This document shows, piece after piece, positions 19,108 to 31,669 of a stretch of 64,000 nucleotides of DNA (within the stretch, counting starts at the first letter, position 1; each line of letters starts with the position of its first letter). Position numbers and translations under genes: made by a program. The notes under the pieces are model-generated. The model worked only from the letters and a program-made list of their open reading frames with translations, was not told the origin of the DNA and did no database searches. The DNA lies in contig JAPWJX010000009.1 of assembly GCA_028283855.1 (NCBI GenBank), forward strand, positions 214,633 through 278,632. Reading direction: 5' to 3'. Source of the stretch: Verrucomicrobium sp. (GTDB taxonomy: Bacteria; Verrucomicrobiota; Verrucomicrobiia; Methylacidiphilales; GAS474).

Positions 19108-19172
19108 CCCCCCTAATTTGGCGCGAAATTAAGGAATGTAAATTTCGGCGCGTTCAATAATAATCGCAGCCC

Positions 19173-20339
19173 ATGCGCATTCCTTTGGCTCTCCTCATCT
19201 TTTTGACCTGCACGGGCCTCCACGCCGGTCCCCTCGCCCAAGCCCTGCAACCCGCCATCGACCAGCACGCCATTGCGGGAGCGGCCGTCGTGGTGGCGGA
19301 CGGCAGCCGTATCCTGGACTCGGAAGCCGTGGGCATGGCCGACGTGGCCGCCGGGCGGCCGATGAAGCCGGACGACCTATTCTGGATCGCCTCCATGAGC
19401 AAGGCGATGACGGCCGCCTCCCTCATGATGCTGGTGGACGAGGGGAAAGTCGACCTGGACGCCCCGGTCGAGGCCTACCTACCGGAGTTCAAAGGCCAGA
19501 AAGTGCGCCTGCCGGACGGCACCTTGAAGGAGCCCAGCCACCCTCCCCGCGTCCGGGAGATCCTCTGCCATACGGCGGGCTTCGACTTCGGCTCCCCGGC
19601 GGAGAAACCGACGCGCGATCTGTTGCCGTTGGCCGTGGCGGTGAAGAGCTATGCCGCCGAGCCCCTCATCTATGATCCGGGCACCCAATACAAATACTCC
19701 AACGAGGGCCTCAACACGGCGGGCCGGATCGTCGAGGTCGTCAGCGGCATGCCTTACGAGAAGTTCATGCAGGCGCGGCTCTTCACGCCGCTGGGCATGA
19801 CGGACACCACCTTCTTCCCCACCGCCGCGCAGGTGGCCCGGCTGGCCAAAGCCTACGTGCCTGATGAGCAGGGCGGCCTGAAAGAAATCCAAATCAATCA
19901 GTTAAAATATCCGCTGGATGGCCCAGGCCGCTACCCGATGCCCGCGGGCGGCCTCTTTTCCGACGCGGCCGACGTGGTCAAATTCTGCCAGATGCTCCTG
20001 AACGACGGCGTGGCCGACGGCCGACGCTACCTTTCCCATGACGCCCTGGCGGAGATGACCACCTCCCAGACCCGCCTGCCGGACCACTTCTACGGCTTTG
20101 GCCTGGACGTAAGGAATGGCGTATGGAGCCACGGAGGCGCCTACAAAACCCACATGCGGATCGACGTGCCGCACCACCTCATCCGGGTCTTCATGGTGCA
20201 ATACGGCGGGAAAGATTGGCCCAAGGTGGAAGGCAAAAATCCCGTGGCCCTGGTCGATGCCGCCGTGGCGAAAACCTTCCACGAAGGCCGCCCGGCCGAC
20301 GCGGCGGGTACGGAAGGGTCCAACAACCCGAGTCCCTAG
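19173..20339 (+). CDS. Secreted serine beta-lactamase-fold hydrolase (class C/EstB-like)
   Basis: A 388-residue protein with a signal peptide (PLALLIFLTCTGLHA), so probably periplasmic. The penicillin-binding/beta-lactamase motifs are complete: S74-M-S-K77 (nucleophile and general base), Y175-S-N177, and a WSHGGAY segment in place of KTG. This pattern fits esterases, transesterases and D-aminopeptidases of the family as well as class C beta-lactamases, so the substrate is unknown. It ends in a 4-nt CTAG overlap with the convergent gene. Confidence 0.85.
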   Translation: MRIPLALLIFLTCTGLHAGPLAQALQPAIDQHAIAGAAVVVADGSRILDSEAVGMADVAAGRPMKPDDLFWIASMSKAMTAASLMMLVDEGKVDLDAPVEAYLPEFKGQKVRLPDGTLKEPSHPPRVREILCHTAGFDFGSPAEKPTRDLLPLAVAVKSYAAEPLIYDPGTQYKYSNEGLNTAGRIVEVVSGMPYEKFMQARLFTPLGMTDTTFFPTAAQVARLAKAYVPDEQGGLKEIQINQLKYPLDGPGRYPMPAGGLFSDAADVVKFCQMLLNDGVADGRRYLSHDALAEMTTSQTRLPDHFYGFGLDVRNGVWSHGGAYKTHMRIDVPHHLIRVFMVQYGGKDWPKVEGKNPVALVDAAVAKTFHEGRPADAAGTEGSNNPSP

Positions 20340-20830
20340 GACCGATCGACCTGGAAGGTCTGGAGCACTTTGTCGAAGAGCGCCAAGGAGGCGTCGTCAT
20401 CGACCAGGGCGGTGCAGGTCACCACGATCATTCGCCCCTGCTTGCCCGAGAAGAAATAGAAAATCTGGCGCAGCTTCCGGTTTTCCTGCGTGTCCCGCAC
20501 GGCGGCCTTGACCCCCTTTAGGCCGGAGTCGTTGCTGAAGGAGGATTCCTTCCAGCCGGAGGCGTCGGGAAAGGTCTGCTTGAAGGCCTGCTTGTTCTTG
20601 GCCACGTATTCTTCCAGGGAGCCGGCGAAGGCCTCGTCGACCACATTGATGTTGGGGCTGAACTTGTCCGCCACCGGGCCAAGGGCCACGGGATTGGAGA
20701 TGCCGGGCAGCTGGCGGATGCTCCATCCCGGAGGCGCCGTGTAGGCGAAGCCGACGTTGGGATTGGCCACCACCTGGGCCTGCGCGGAGGCGGCCAGAAG
20801 CAGCGTGAAGAGGAAAAGGAGCCGGATCAT
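20336..20830 (-). CDS. Secreted DUF1795/PsbP-like protein
   Basis: A 164-residue protein with a clear signal peptide (LLFLFTLLLAASAQA). The mature part, with FAYTAPPGWSIRQLPG near the start and alternating strands leading to IFYFFSGKQGRMIVVTCTA, resembles the DcrB/PsbP-like fold of small periplasmic proteins. Function is unknown. Its stop overlaps that of the convergent serine hydrolase by 4 nt, and it is separated from groEL by the groEL terminator, so it is transcribed independently. Confidence 0.72.
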   Translation of the reverse strand: MIRLLFLFTLLLAASAQAQVVANPNVGFAYTAPPGWSIRQLPGISNPVALGPVADKFSPNINVVDEAFAGSLEEYVAKNKQAFKQTFPDASGWKESSFSNDSGLKGVKAAVRDTQENRKLRQIFYFFSGKQGRMIVVTCTALVDDDASLALFDKVLQTFQVDRS

Positions 20831-20853
20831 GGAACCTGGATTAAAGCAGGGAC

Positions 20854-20888
20854 AAAAAAAGGGGCCAGGCCTTTCGGCCTGGCCCCTT
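20854..20888 (-). terminator. Rho-independent terminator of groESL
   Basis: A perfect 13-bp stem (20859-20871 with 20876-20888) closes a 4-nt loop; on the minus strand it runs into seven T residues. It lies 31 nt after the groEL stop. Confidence 0.92.
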
Positions 20889-20919
20889 CCGGGGAGCTTT
20901 TGGCTTTAAGCGTCAGGAC

Positions 20920-22563
<1,644 letters not shown>

Positions 22564-22591
22564 AATTGTGTGCTCTTTTTTTCTTTGGGGG

Positions 22592-22888
22592 TTAGTTCAA
22601 AACCGCCAGGACGTCGTCCTCGCGGAGAATCTGGTAGGTTTCACCGTCGACCTTGATCTCGGTGCCGCCGTACTTGCTGATCAGGACTTTGTCGCCCTTC
22701 TTCAGCTCGATGGGGACGCGCTTGCCGCTGTCGTCCAGGCGGCCGGAGCCGACGGCCACGACCTTGGCCTCCTGGGGTTTTTCCTTGGCGCTGTCCGGGA
22801 TGATGATGCCGCCCTTACGGACTTCCTGCTCCTCGATCGATTTGACGAGGACGCGGTCGCCGAGGGGGCGAATGTTTGCTTCTGCCAT
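22592..22888 (-). CDS. groES: Co-chaperonin GroES
   Basis: Heptameric lid of the GroEL chamber, 98 residues. The mobile-loop region ([20 protein letters not shown]) that contacts GroEL and the [12 protein letters not shown] segment are present. It lies 98 nt downstream of dnaK. I found no CIRCE inverted repeat (TTAGCACTC-N9-GAGTGCTAA) upstream, so HrcA control is not supported here; a partly paired hairpin with a GAAA loop lies at about 22935-22965. Confidence 0.97.
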   Translation of the reverse strand: MAEANIRPLGDRVLVKSIEEQEVRKGGIIIPDSAKEKPQEAKVVAVGSGRLDDSGKRVPIELKKGDKVLISKYGGTEIKVDGETYQILREDDVLAVLN

Positions 22889-22986
22889 ATGCTTGTCTTT
22901 TAGCTAGGTAGGTTTGTTTTTGTTGGGTTGCTGACGGGGCCTTTCCTTTCGGTCCGGCCCTGTCTTCGGAAACTTTCGGCTCGGGG

Positions 22987-24918
<1,932 letters not shown>

Positions 24919-25024
24919 GCCTCTCCCCTGCACACCGCGTTCCATGAAGGGAATTATTTACTAATCCCTTTGAGCCAGTGACTTAAGATTCCCCTTACAA
25001 AAAGTGAAAAGCGATTTTAGAGAC

Positions 25025-25050
25025 AAAATGGCGCAAGCCAGCGCCAAAAT
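25025..25050 (-). terminator. Weak Rho-independent terminator
   Basis: A 6-bp stem (25029-25034 with 25041-25046) with a 6-nt loop, followed on the minus strand by TTTTG. It lies just after the stop of the secreted OB-like protein gene and upstream of the dnaK promoter region. Confidence 0.5.
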
Positions 25051-25055
25051 GCCCG

Positions 25056-26108
25056 CTATTCGAGGAATTCGACCTTATCCGCGACCAGGTAATACCGGGT
25101 GCCCGAATCGGAGTAAGCCCGTACGGTGCCGGTGACCCGCAGGGCGACTTCCGTGAAGGGCGTCAAGGAATGGAGCCGGTTCTGGACGGAGACGGGCAGC
25201 TTGTCGCCAATGACCTCGATGGTGTCGGGGCCTACCCGTATCTGGAAGGCGTGCGGAGCCGTTGCCGGGCACTCGTAGGAGCCGCGCATGAGGACCTTCT
25301 TGCCCGCGTAGGCGGCGGGCTTGGCCAGAAGGTCCGCGTACGTGGCGGAGGGAGGCTGGCCGGGCTTCGTTTCGGCGGGAGCGGCGTCGGCGGGGGGGGC
25401 GGTGAACTCGACGGAGCTGGCCTCGATCCGGTATTGCCCCTGCCGCAATGGGGACGGGCGGACGACGCCCTTCACCGTCACGACGCGGTTGGAAAAATTC
25501 GGCTCCTGGAGGAGCGTGGTCTGAACGTCGTTGGGAAGGCGGCCGAAGTCGACCTCCATGGAGTCGGTGCCGCGCCAAATGGTGAAGACGTTTTCCGAAG
25601 GGGAGCGGAAGTCGAAGCGGCCCTGCACCGTGGCGGGGGAGTTCAGGTAACGCTGGGAAAAGCGGGTGATCTCCGGGCAAGTCACGATGCCGTTCTTAGG
25701 ATCGTAGGAGTAGTGGGCGGAGGAGCCCTCCACGTCGATCTTGGAGGCCATGATGAAGATGTCGTTGCCGTGTTCCGGGCCGTAGCGCGGCACGCCGGTG
25801 ACGACGAGGGGCGTGTCGGAAAAAGGGCGCAGCCCGCGGACGACCTGCTGGGATTCCGGCGGCAGCTGGCTGATGAAGACGCTGACGGGATGGTCCCCCA
25901 TCAGCATCTCGAAGACGGGCGCGGTATTTTGGAGGTAATGGAATTTGCCGTGAGCCCGGATGGTTTTCCCGTCGTAGCGGGGAAGATGGAGGCTCAAATC
26001 GGCGTAGCTGACTTCCGGCGGCCCGTCGGCGGCTTCCGTCTGGGCGGAGGCGGTCCCGGTTGCGGCGGCCAGGAAAAGCCAGAGGAGGAGCCGGCGCGTC
26101 ATTGCCAT
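25056..26108 (-). CDS. Secreted repeat protein of unknown function (350 aa)
   Basis: A signal peptide ([16 protein letters not shown]) is followed by three related units of about 90-100 residues. The unit pattern is a strand near Y-D/A-G-K-T/K, a hydrophobic stretch, then LP-x(4-6)-L-x-PF and V-x-G; compare [16 protein letters not shown] with [16 protein letters not shown]. The shape suggests beta-barrel (OB-like) domains, possibly binding a small ligand or envelope polymer. A Pro/Ala linker precedes the third unit. The start overlaps the chemoreceptor stop; ATG 26102 (an ATGA overlap) is as likely as 26108. Confidence 0.72.
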   Translation of the reverse strand: MAMTRRLLLWLFLAAATGTASAQTEAADGPPEVSYADLSLHLPRYDGKTIRAHGKFHYLQNTAPVFEMLMGDHPVSVFISQLPPESQQVVRGLRPFSDTPLVVTGVPRYGPEHGNDIFIMASKIDVEGSSAHYSYDPKNGIVTCPEITRFSQRYLNSPATVQGRFDFRSPSENVFTIWRGTDSMEVDFGRLPNDVQTTLLQEPNFSNRVVTVKGVVRPSPLRQGQYRIEASSVEFTAPPADAAPAETKPGQPPSATYADLLAKPAAYAGKKVLMRGSYECPATAPHAFQIRVGPDTIEVIGDKLPVSVQNRLHSLTPFTEVALRVTGTVRAYSDSGTRYYLVADKVEFLE

Positions 26109-28042
26109 GACCCCGGCTGGGGCTGGGAGCCGGAGACGCGCTGGAAGAGCGCCGCGCCGGCGTCCGGGGACGGCGGGGGCAGAGGGATGATCTCCTCCGG
26201 CGTGCCGCCGAAAGGCGGGCGCGGGCCGGAGGCGTGCGCTCCGTCCGTTCCCTGGATGAAGCCGATCAGCTCCTCGCTGACCCGGCGCAATTCCCGCGCC
26301 TGGGCGCTGAGGGCCTCCGCGGCGATGGCTGTCTGCTCCGCGTGGGCGGCGTTGGCCTGGGTGACCTGGTCGATGCTGCTGACGGCTTGGTTGAGCTGGC
26401 CGATGCCCAGGCTCTGCTCCGAGGAAGCCTGGGCCGTTTCCGCGCCGAAGGTGTCGACCTCCCGGATGCGGGCCAGGATTTCCTGCAGATGGCTCTGCAT
26501 CGTCTGGGCGCTGGACCCCAGGCTTTGCAGGGAGCTGACCACCCGGCTGTTGATCTCGACGCCCCGCTCGCTCTTGTTGATGGAGTCCTCGATCATCTCG
26601 CTGGTTTCCTTGGCCGCTTCCGCGCTGCGGCGGGCCAGGTTCCGCACTTCCTCCGCCACGACGCCGAAGCCCATGCCCGCCTCCCCCGCCCGCGCAGCCT
26701 CGACGGCGGCGTTGAGGGCCAGCAGGTTGGTCTGAAAGGCGATCTCGTCGATGGTCTTGATGATCTTGGCGATGCCGTCGCTGGCCTGCTTGATGGCGGC
26801 GATTGAGTCCGACATCTCCGCCCCGGCGCGCCTCATCTCCTCCATGACGGAAGCCATCTGTTCCATGTCCCGCACGCCGTTTTGCGCGGTTTGCAGGGCG
26901 CTGTGGGCCCGCTGCTGGGCCAGTTTGGCGCTCTCGCTGTTATGGCGGCTGAGGCTGGACATCTGCTCCAGGGAGGCGCTGGTCTGCTGGAGGGCGGCCG
27001 CCTGCTGGCTGGCGCCCTGCGCCAGGGCGCTGCTGGTGGTGGAGACTTTTTCCGCGGCGGCGTTGGTTTCCTCCACGTTATGGGAGAGGCGCTCGATGAT
27101 GTGGAGGCTGGGCCGGATGAGGGAGCGGGCCAAAAGGAGCGCCAGGGCGACGCCGGAGATGATCGCGCAGATGAGGCCGACGTAGAGGGTGATGGAGGCG
27201 TAGTTCAAATCCCCCGCGCTCCGCTGCGCGGCCTGGGAGGCCTGGGCCAGGCTCTTCGTCAGCAGGTCGGTGGAGACCCGGGTCAAATCCTCCTGGGCGG
27301 AGGCGACGATGCCGCGCTGCTGGCCGAAGGCGGCGCGGGTCTGGAAGGAGTCCTGCAGGGCCTGCTGAAAGGCGGGCATGCTCTCCCGGACTTTGCCCGC
27401 GGCGTCGGTGACGACGGAGGCGCGGGCCATGGAGGCCAGGTCGTCCAGCTGCCCATGGATCTTGTCGAAATTCTCGCCGGAGAACCATCCCCGCAGCTGG
27501 GAGTCGCGGATCTGGGCGTATTCCGTCTGCATCTGGCGGATCAGATCGGCTTCCTTGGCCACGCGGGCGGCGGCGGCCTTCGTCGCGGCGGGTTCGGCCT
27601 GCTGGATCTGGGTTAGGGCGTCGAGGTCGGTCTTGGACGTGTTGGCGGTGGTTTGCAGTTCCTTGAGCTGCTTTTCCAGAAGCACGGAGGTGTCGTTGAG
27701 GGTGGAGAACTGGCGGCGCAGGCGTTCGGTCGCGGCATGGAGATCCGGCAGGAGGCGGTGGAGAGGCTCCGCCTGGGGGTACCGGCGGCCCAGGGAGTCG
27801 GCCTCGTCCATTTTTCGGCCGATGGTGTTGAGGGAGTCGGGAGAGGCGACGCGGGCCAAATTCTGCAGGTCGGTGGCCAGCCGGGCCTGGGAAAGGTAGA
27901 GATTGGAAAGGTCTTCCGTGTGGCGGCGGACGGCCACGATCTGCCAGCCGGAGACCAGCTCCAAAGCGCCCGGGAGCAGCAGCAGGATGCAGCAGCCGAT
28001 AAGGATCTTGGAGGTGAGGGAAAGGGATTGGAACGATTTCAT
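26099..28042 (-). CDS. Methyl-accepting chemotaxis protein
   Basis: A 647-residue transmembrane chemoreceptor. The first membrane helix is at residues about 10-35, followed by a periplasmic helical sensor of roughly 240 residues, the second helix ([20 protein letters not shown]), a short HAMP-like linker and the cytoplasmic signalling coiled coil. The hairpin tip that contacts CheA/CheW is intact ([20 protein letters not shown]). Ligand unknown. With flagellin and rod protein genes nearby, it supports motility. It overlaps its upstream neighbour by 4 nt and its downstream neighbour by up to 10 nt. Confidence 0.95.
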   Translation of the reverse strand: MKSFQSLSLTSKILIGCCILLLLPGALELVSGWQIVAVRRHTEDLSNLYLSQARLATDLQNLARVASPDSLNTIGRKMDEADSLGRRYPQAEPLHRLLPDLHAATERLRRQFSTLNDTSVLLEKQLKELQTTANTSKTDLDALTQIQQAEPAATKAAAARVAKEADLIRQMQTEYAQIRDSQLRGWFSGENFDKIHGQLDDLASMARASVVTDAAGKVRESMPAFQQALQDSFQTRAAFGQQRGIVASAQEDLTRVSTDLLTKSLAQASQAAQRSAGDLNYASITLYVGLICAIISGVALALLLARSLIRPSLHIIERLSHNVEETNAAAEKVSTTSSALAQGASQQAAALQQTSASLEQMSSLSRHNSESAKLAQQRAHSALQTAQNGVRDMEQMASVMEEMRRAGAEMSDSIAAIKQASDGIAKIIKTIDEIAFQTNLLALNAAVEAARAGEAGMGFGVVAEEVRNLARRSAEAAKETSEMIEDSINKSERGVEINSRVVSSLQSLGSSAQTMQSHLQEILARIREVDTFGAETAQASSEQSLGIGQLNQAVSSIDQVTQANAAHAEQTAIAAEALSAQARELRRVSEELIGFIQGTDGAHASGPRPPFGGTPEEIIPLPPPSPDAGAALFQRVSGSQPQPGSWQ

Positions 28043-28668
28043 GCCTGGTTTTTCACTGCCTCCGCGAACGCGGCGAAAAGGGGCCCGTATTGCGGATGGC
28101 GCTCCGGATGATACTGAACGCCCGCGACGAAGGAAGCCTTCCTGTGCCGCACTTGTTCGATGACGCCGTCGGCGGAGCGGGCCTCCACGGCGAGCCCCTC
28201 CCCCAGGCGGTCGATGGCCTGATGATGGGAGCTGTTCACTTTTTCAAAACGGCAGAAGGGGCGCTCCGCCTCGTAACGGAGGTCCTGGATGTTTCCGTCC
28301 CGCTGCTCCGGCAGGCCGTGGCCCGGGATGTCCAAAAGGAGGGTCCCGCCCAGGCCGACGTTGAGCACCTGGTGCCCGCGGCAGATGCCCAGGACGGGGA
28401 TGCCCCGCTCCAGCGCGCGGCGCAGGGCGGGGAACTCCCAGGCGTCCCGGTCCGGCTCCGGCTCCTGGATGTGGGCGGGATCGGGCACGTCCTGGCGCAG
28501 GAAGGGTTGGGAAATGTCGCACCCGCCGGTAAGGAGGAGGCCGTCGGCCTCGTCCAGGGAGAGAGGGTGGCGCTGGTCGCGCAGGACGATTTCCGGGAAG
28601 GGGGCGAAGGAGCGGGCGAAGAGGTCTTCGTCCTTCGGGCGCATCCAGGTGGCGACGTGGAAAGGCAT
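28039..28668 (-). CDS. Class I glutamine amidotransferase-like hydrolase (peptidase C26/PuuD-like)
   Basis: A 209-residue cytosolic protein. The nucleophile elbow GICRGHQ contains C96, and H187 and E189 in VQYHPE complete the triad. A free-standing domain with this motif order matches gamma-glutamyl-gamma-aminobutyrate hydrolase-like enzymes; the exact substrate is unknown. It lies 5 nt after the arfB-like gene and overlaps the chemoreceptor start by 4 nt. Confidence 0.84.
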   Translation of the reverse strand: MPFHVATWMRPKDEDLFARSFAPFPEIVLRDQRHPLSLDEADGLLLTGGCDISQPFLRQDVPDPAHIQEPEPDRDAWEFPALRRALERGIPVLGICRGHQVLNVGLGGTLLLDIPGHGLPEQRDGNIQDLRYEAERPFCRFEKVNSSHHQAIDRLGEGLAVEARSADGVIEQVRHRKASFVAGVQYHPERHPQYGPLFAAFAEAVKNQA

Positions 28669-28673
28669 CGAGG

Positions 28674-29033
28674 CTAATCGGTAGCGCGCCCGCGCAGTTT
28701 TTTCAAATCCCCTCGCCGCTTCTTGTGGCGGAGGATCTTTTCCTTAAGCCCCCGGGGCCGGGGCGAGCGGCGGCGGCGCTGCTTCTCCCGCTCGGCGCGG
28801 CGGGCGGCGGTCTTTTCCCGCTCCCGCTCCGCCAGGCGCTCGGCCAGGAGGCGGCGGGCCTCCGTCCGGTTCTGCTCCCGGTGGCGGGAGCTTTCCGCGC
28901 GGACGGCCAAGCCGGTGGGGATGTGGCGGAGGTGGACGGCGGTGTTGACCTTGTTGACGTTCTGGCCGCCGGGGCCGGAAGAGCGGCAGAAGGTTTCGGC
29001 CAAATCGGCTTCGGGAATGGGGCGGGCCGCCAT
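28674..29033 (-). CDS. arfB: ArfB/YaeJ-like peptidyl-tRNA hydrolase (RF-like, GGQ)
   Basis: A 119-residue protein with the release-factor catalytic GGQ at residues 22-24 (GPGGQNVNKVNTAV) but no stop-codon-reading domain. A long basic C-terminal tail (KEKILRHKKRRGDLKKLRGR) would enter the empty mRNA channel, as in ArfB, to rescue ribosomes stalled without a stop codon. It is shorter than the E. coli protein by about 20 residues. Distinction from other single-domain RF-like proteins is inference. Confidence 0.82.
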   Translation of the reverse strand: MAARPIPEADLAETFCRSSGPGGQNVNKVNTAVHLRHIPTGLAVRAESSRHREQNRTEARRLLAERLAEREREKTAARRAEREKQRRRRSPRPRGLKEKILRHKKRRGDLKKLRGRATD

Positions 29034-29077
29034 CGGCCCCTACTTTAGCGGGCGGGCCCCCTTTAAGTCACGGGCAT

Positions 29078-29824
29078 TCAGGCGTCGCCGTGATGCTTCT
29101 TCGTGTCGACCATTTCGTAGGCCTTCCGGAGCATTTCGTCGCTGACCTGGATGGTCTTCACGTTGGCCTCGAAACCCCGCTGGCCGACGATCATGCTCAC
29201 CATTTCCGTGGCGGGATCGACGTTGGAGATTTCCAGCGCGCCTGAGACAACGGTCCCCATCCCGCCCGTGCCGGGAGAGCCGGTGGAGGCCTGGCCGGAA
29301 GCGGCACTGGGGGAATAAAGGCCGCCGCCGGTGGGAGTCAGGCCCTGGCTGTTGCTGAAGTTGGCCAGCTGCAGGGTGCCCAGGTTTTGCGTACTCCCGT
29401 CGGAAAGGGTGGCGGTGATCGCCCCGCCGCTGCCTACGGAAAGGGAGGAGCCCGCGGGGGCCTGGACGCGGCTGCCGCCGCTCACCAGGTAGCCGCCGTC
29501 CGGCGTGCGCAGGTAACCCTGGGCATCCTGGACGAAATCCCCGCTGCGGGTATAGGAGGTATCCCCGCCGGAAGTTTCCACCTGGAAATAACCCTGCCCG
29601 CTGATGGCCAGGCTGGAGGCCTGCCCGGTCTGGAGAAGCGGGCCGCCGGAAAAATCGTAACGGACGCCGGAAGCGGCCACGCCCCCGCCCGCCTGGGCCG
29701 AGGCCTGGAGGGAGCGGGATTGGTAACCGGAGGTCACCGCATTGGCCAGGTTGTTGGCGGCGGTGTCGACGACCTGGGAATTGTAATTCAGGCCGCTGGC
29801 GGCGCTGTAGATGGCTCCAGTCAC
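29078..29824 (-). CDS. Flagellar rod/hook-basal-body protein (FlgF/FlgG family)
   Basis: A 248-residue axial protein. The N terminus (IYSAASGLNYNSQVVDTAANNLAN) and C terminus (MVSMIVGQRGFEANVKTIQVSDEML) form the coiled D0 core typical of rod proteins, and the middle GQGYFQVE...YTRSGDF segment marks the FlgF/FlgG branch. I use the GTG at 29824 with AGGGAAGG before it; a longer open frame upstream is a shadow of the thioredoxin-like gene. It sits last in an operon with aroK-proC and the thioredoxin-like gene, away from other flagellar genes. Confidence 0.9.
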   Translation of the reverse strand: MTGAIYSAASGLNYNSQVVDTAANNLANAVTSGYQSRSLQASAQAGGGVAASGVRYDFSGGPLLQTGQASSLAISGQGYFQVETSGGDTSYTRSGDFVQDAQGYLRTPDGGYLVSGGSRVQAPAGSSLSVGSGGAITATLSDGSTQNLGTLQLANFSNSQGLTPTGGGLYSPSAASGQASTGSPGTGGMGTVVSGALEISNVDPATEMVSMIVGQRGFEANVKTIQVSDEMLRKAYEMVDTKKHHGDA

Positions 29825-29837
29825 CCTTCCCTGCAAG

Positions 29838-30299
29838 CTAGTCCCGTTCCACCGGGACCAGGGCTTCGATAAAGGGGTCCGGGCCGCCCGGGGCGTAGCC
29901 GACGATGCTCTTGGAAAGGCGTTCCTTGGAATCCAGGACGATGCAGGTGGGCATCTCGTTGACGTTGTATTTCTCCCGCAGCCGCTCGTTCTGCTCCAGG
30001 AGGGCGGGGTCCTGGCCCGCCTGGTTTTCGCGGAAATCGATCCGGACCAGGACGAAATGCTTCGCCGCGTAGCGGCAGAACTTGGAGGTGTTGAAGACCT
30101 CATCCTCCATCCGCATGCTGGGCGCGGAGTGGTCCGAGCTGAGGAAGACCAAGAGAAGCGGATGCTCGATCCGCTTGGAGAGGGCGCGGGCGTCCTCATA
30201 ATTGGTCATCCAGGCAGGCGTGGCCGCCCGGGCGGAGAGGCTGAGAAGGATCGCACAACCCAGCGCGATCAGGAGCGATGGCAGCGTGTGTTTCGTCAT
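29838..30299 (-). CDS. Exported thioredoxin-fold protein lacking the CxxC motif
   Basis: A 153-residue protein with a signal peptide (LLIALGCAILLSLSARA). The fold is indicated by PLLLVFLSSDHSAPSM, where the redox CxxC is replaced by SAPS, and by the later VNEMPTCIVLD with the cis-proline region. Disulfide exchange is therefore unlikely. It resembles DUF255/thioredoxin_7 proteins. It overlaps the end of the aroK-proC gene by 4 nt and precedes the rod protein gene by 13 nt. Confidence 0.75.
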   Translation of the reverse strand: MTKHTLPSLLIALGCAILLSLSARAATPAWMTNYEDARALSKRIEHPLLLVFLSSDHSAPSMRMEDEVFNTSKFCRYAAKHFVLVRIDFRENQAGQDPALLEQNERLREKYNVNEMPTCIVLDSKERLSKSIVGYAPGGPDPFIEALVPVERD

Positions 30300-31624
30300 A
30301 ATTCCTTGCTAAGGGCTTCCGAGCGCGCGCGCGCGGCCGCGACGGCTTCCCGCAAAATTTTCTCCCAGTTCCCCTCCTCCAGCACGCGGCATCCGGCCAG
30401 CGTCGTGCCGTTGGGGCTCTTTACCTGGGCGGCCAGGGCCAAGGGGGATTCCGAGGAAGCGGCGACCATCCCGGCGGCGCCCCGCACGGTTTGGACGGCC
30501 AGTTCCCGCGCCGCTTCCGGTGAGAGGCCCTGCTCGATCCCTCCCTCAATGAGGGCGTTGAGGAAGTGGTAGACGTAGGCCGGGCCGCTGCCGCTGACGG
30601 CGGTGACGGCATCCAGTTCCTTCTCCTCCACCCGGCGGGCCAGGCCGCAGCTTTCCAGGAGGGTTTGGACAAGGGCCAGGTCTCCTTCCGTCACGCCCGG
30701 CCCGGCGGCGTAGGCGGTGACCCCCTCCCCGATCAGGGTCGGCGTATTCGGCATCGACCGGACGACGCGGGCCTGAGGCCCCAGCAATTCCTGAAGACGG
30801 GAAAGCTTCAGCCCCGCCAGGAGGGAGACGAAGAGCTTGCCCGCCGCCGCTTCCCGCAGGGGCGGCAGGACCTCGGCGGCCTGGGCGGGCTTGATGCCCA
30901 AGAGAACGACGTCGGCGCGCTCGACCAAGGCCCGGTTGTCTTCCAGCGCCTCCGACCGGCCCGGCAGGGAGGCGGTGAAGGCTGCGCGGGAATCGGCGCT
31001 CCGCGCGGTGCCCAGGAAGGGAAAGGCGACGCTTCCCGCCGCCTTGGCCGCCAGGCCGCTGGCCAGCGCGCGGGCCATTTTCCCCGTGCCCAGGAAGCCG
31101 AGGACGGGGCGCTTCCCCTCCCGGCGGTAGAGGCTCAGGATTTCCGCCGCCACCTCTTCCGTGGACCGGCGGGCGATCGAAACGACGTGGTGGGCCTGCC
31201 GGTAGTCGGCATCCCGTTTCTTCAGCAGCTCCTCCAGCGTCTCGGCGGCGGGCTTGTCCTTGAGCAGGGGGCGGTGCGCGGTGTGGCGGATGCGGTCGGC
31301 CAGCTCCTTCGCGGAAGCTTCCAGGTAGAAAACGACCCCTTTTTCCAGGAGGACCCGGCGGCTCTCCGCGTCGGCGAAAAGGCCTCCGCCCGTGGCGATG
31401 ACGCCGGGCGTCCGCCCGGCCACTTCACTGGCGATAAGGCGTTCCTGCTCGCGGAAATAAGATTCGCCGCGCTCGCGGAAAATTTCCGGGATGGTCTTCT
31501 TTTCCCGCTGCTCAATCAGGTGGTCGGTGTCGTAAAAGGGCATGCCGCCCTGCCGGTGCAACCAGTTTGCGACGGTGGTTTTCCCGCTTCCCATCATGCC
31601 GACCAGAACCAAATGCTTGTTCAT
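30296..31624 (-). CDS. Shikimate kinase - pyrroline-5-carboxylate reductase fusion
   Basis: A 442-residue bifunctional protein. Residues 1 to about 168 are a complete shikimate kinase: P-loop GMMGSGKTT with K15, the DTD motif at 32-34, the [11 protein letters not shown] segment, TGGG at 78-81, and HRPLL in the lid. Residues about 172-442 are a complete ProC: Rossmann motif GFLGTGKMA (176-184), [15 protein letters not shown], and SPNGTT where most ProC proteins have SPGGTT. No stop or frame change separates them. The gene is divergent from aroC (45 nt gap), which acts later in the same pathway. Confidence 0.92.
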   Translation of the reverse strand: MNKHLVLVGMMGSGKTTVANWLHRQGGMPFYDTDHLIEQREKKTIPEIFRERGESYFREQERLIASEVAGRTPGVIATGGGLFADAESRRVLLEKGVVFYLEASAKELADRIRHTAHRPLLKDKPAAETLEELLKKRDADYRQAHHVVSIARRSTEEVAAEILSLYRREGKRPVLGFLGTGKMARALASGLAAKAAGSVAFPFLGTARSADSRAAFTASLPGRSEALEDNRALVERADVVLLGIKPAQAAEVLPPLREAAAGKLFVSLLAGLKLSRLQELLGPQARVVRSMPNTPTLIGEGVTAYAAGPGVTEGDLALVQTLLESCGLARRVEEKELDAVTAVSGSGPAYVYHFLNALIEGGIEQGLSPEAARELAVQTVRGAAGMVAASSESPLALAAQVKSPNGTTLAGCRVLEEGNWEKILREAVAAARARSEALSKEL

Positions 31625-31669
31625 TGCAATGCGGAAAAACTATTGTTAGCGTATCGCAACCAATACGAT

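Noticed and set aside
17233..19116. Long open frame on the plus strand opposite uvrB (about 627 codons), and similar ones opposite groEL, dnaK, fabF and prfA
   Set aside because: Translations are Gly/Asp/Val/Leu-rich with no domains and follow third-position GC bias of the true gene; the opposite strand encodes an intact conserved protein.
22889..22986. CIRCE/HrcA operator before groES, or before dnaK at 24919-25055
   Set aside because: No TTAGCACTC-N9-GAGTGCTAA or close variant seen in either region.
30566..31669. In-frame extension of aroC by 368 codons across the aroK-proC gene
   Set aside because: Chorismate synthase homology begins exactly at ATG 31670; the extension is antisense to a fully conserved enzyme.
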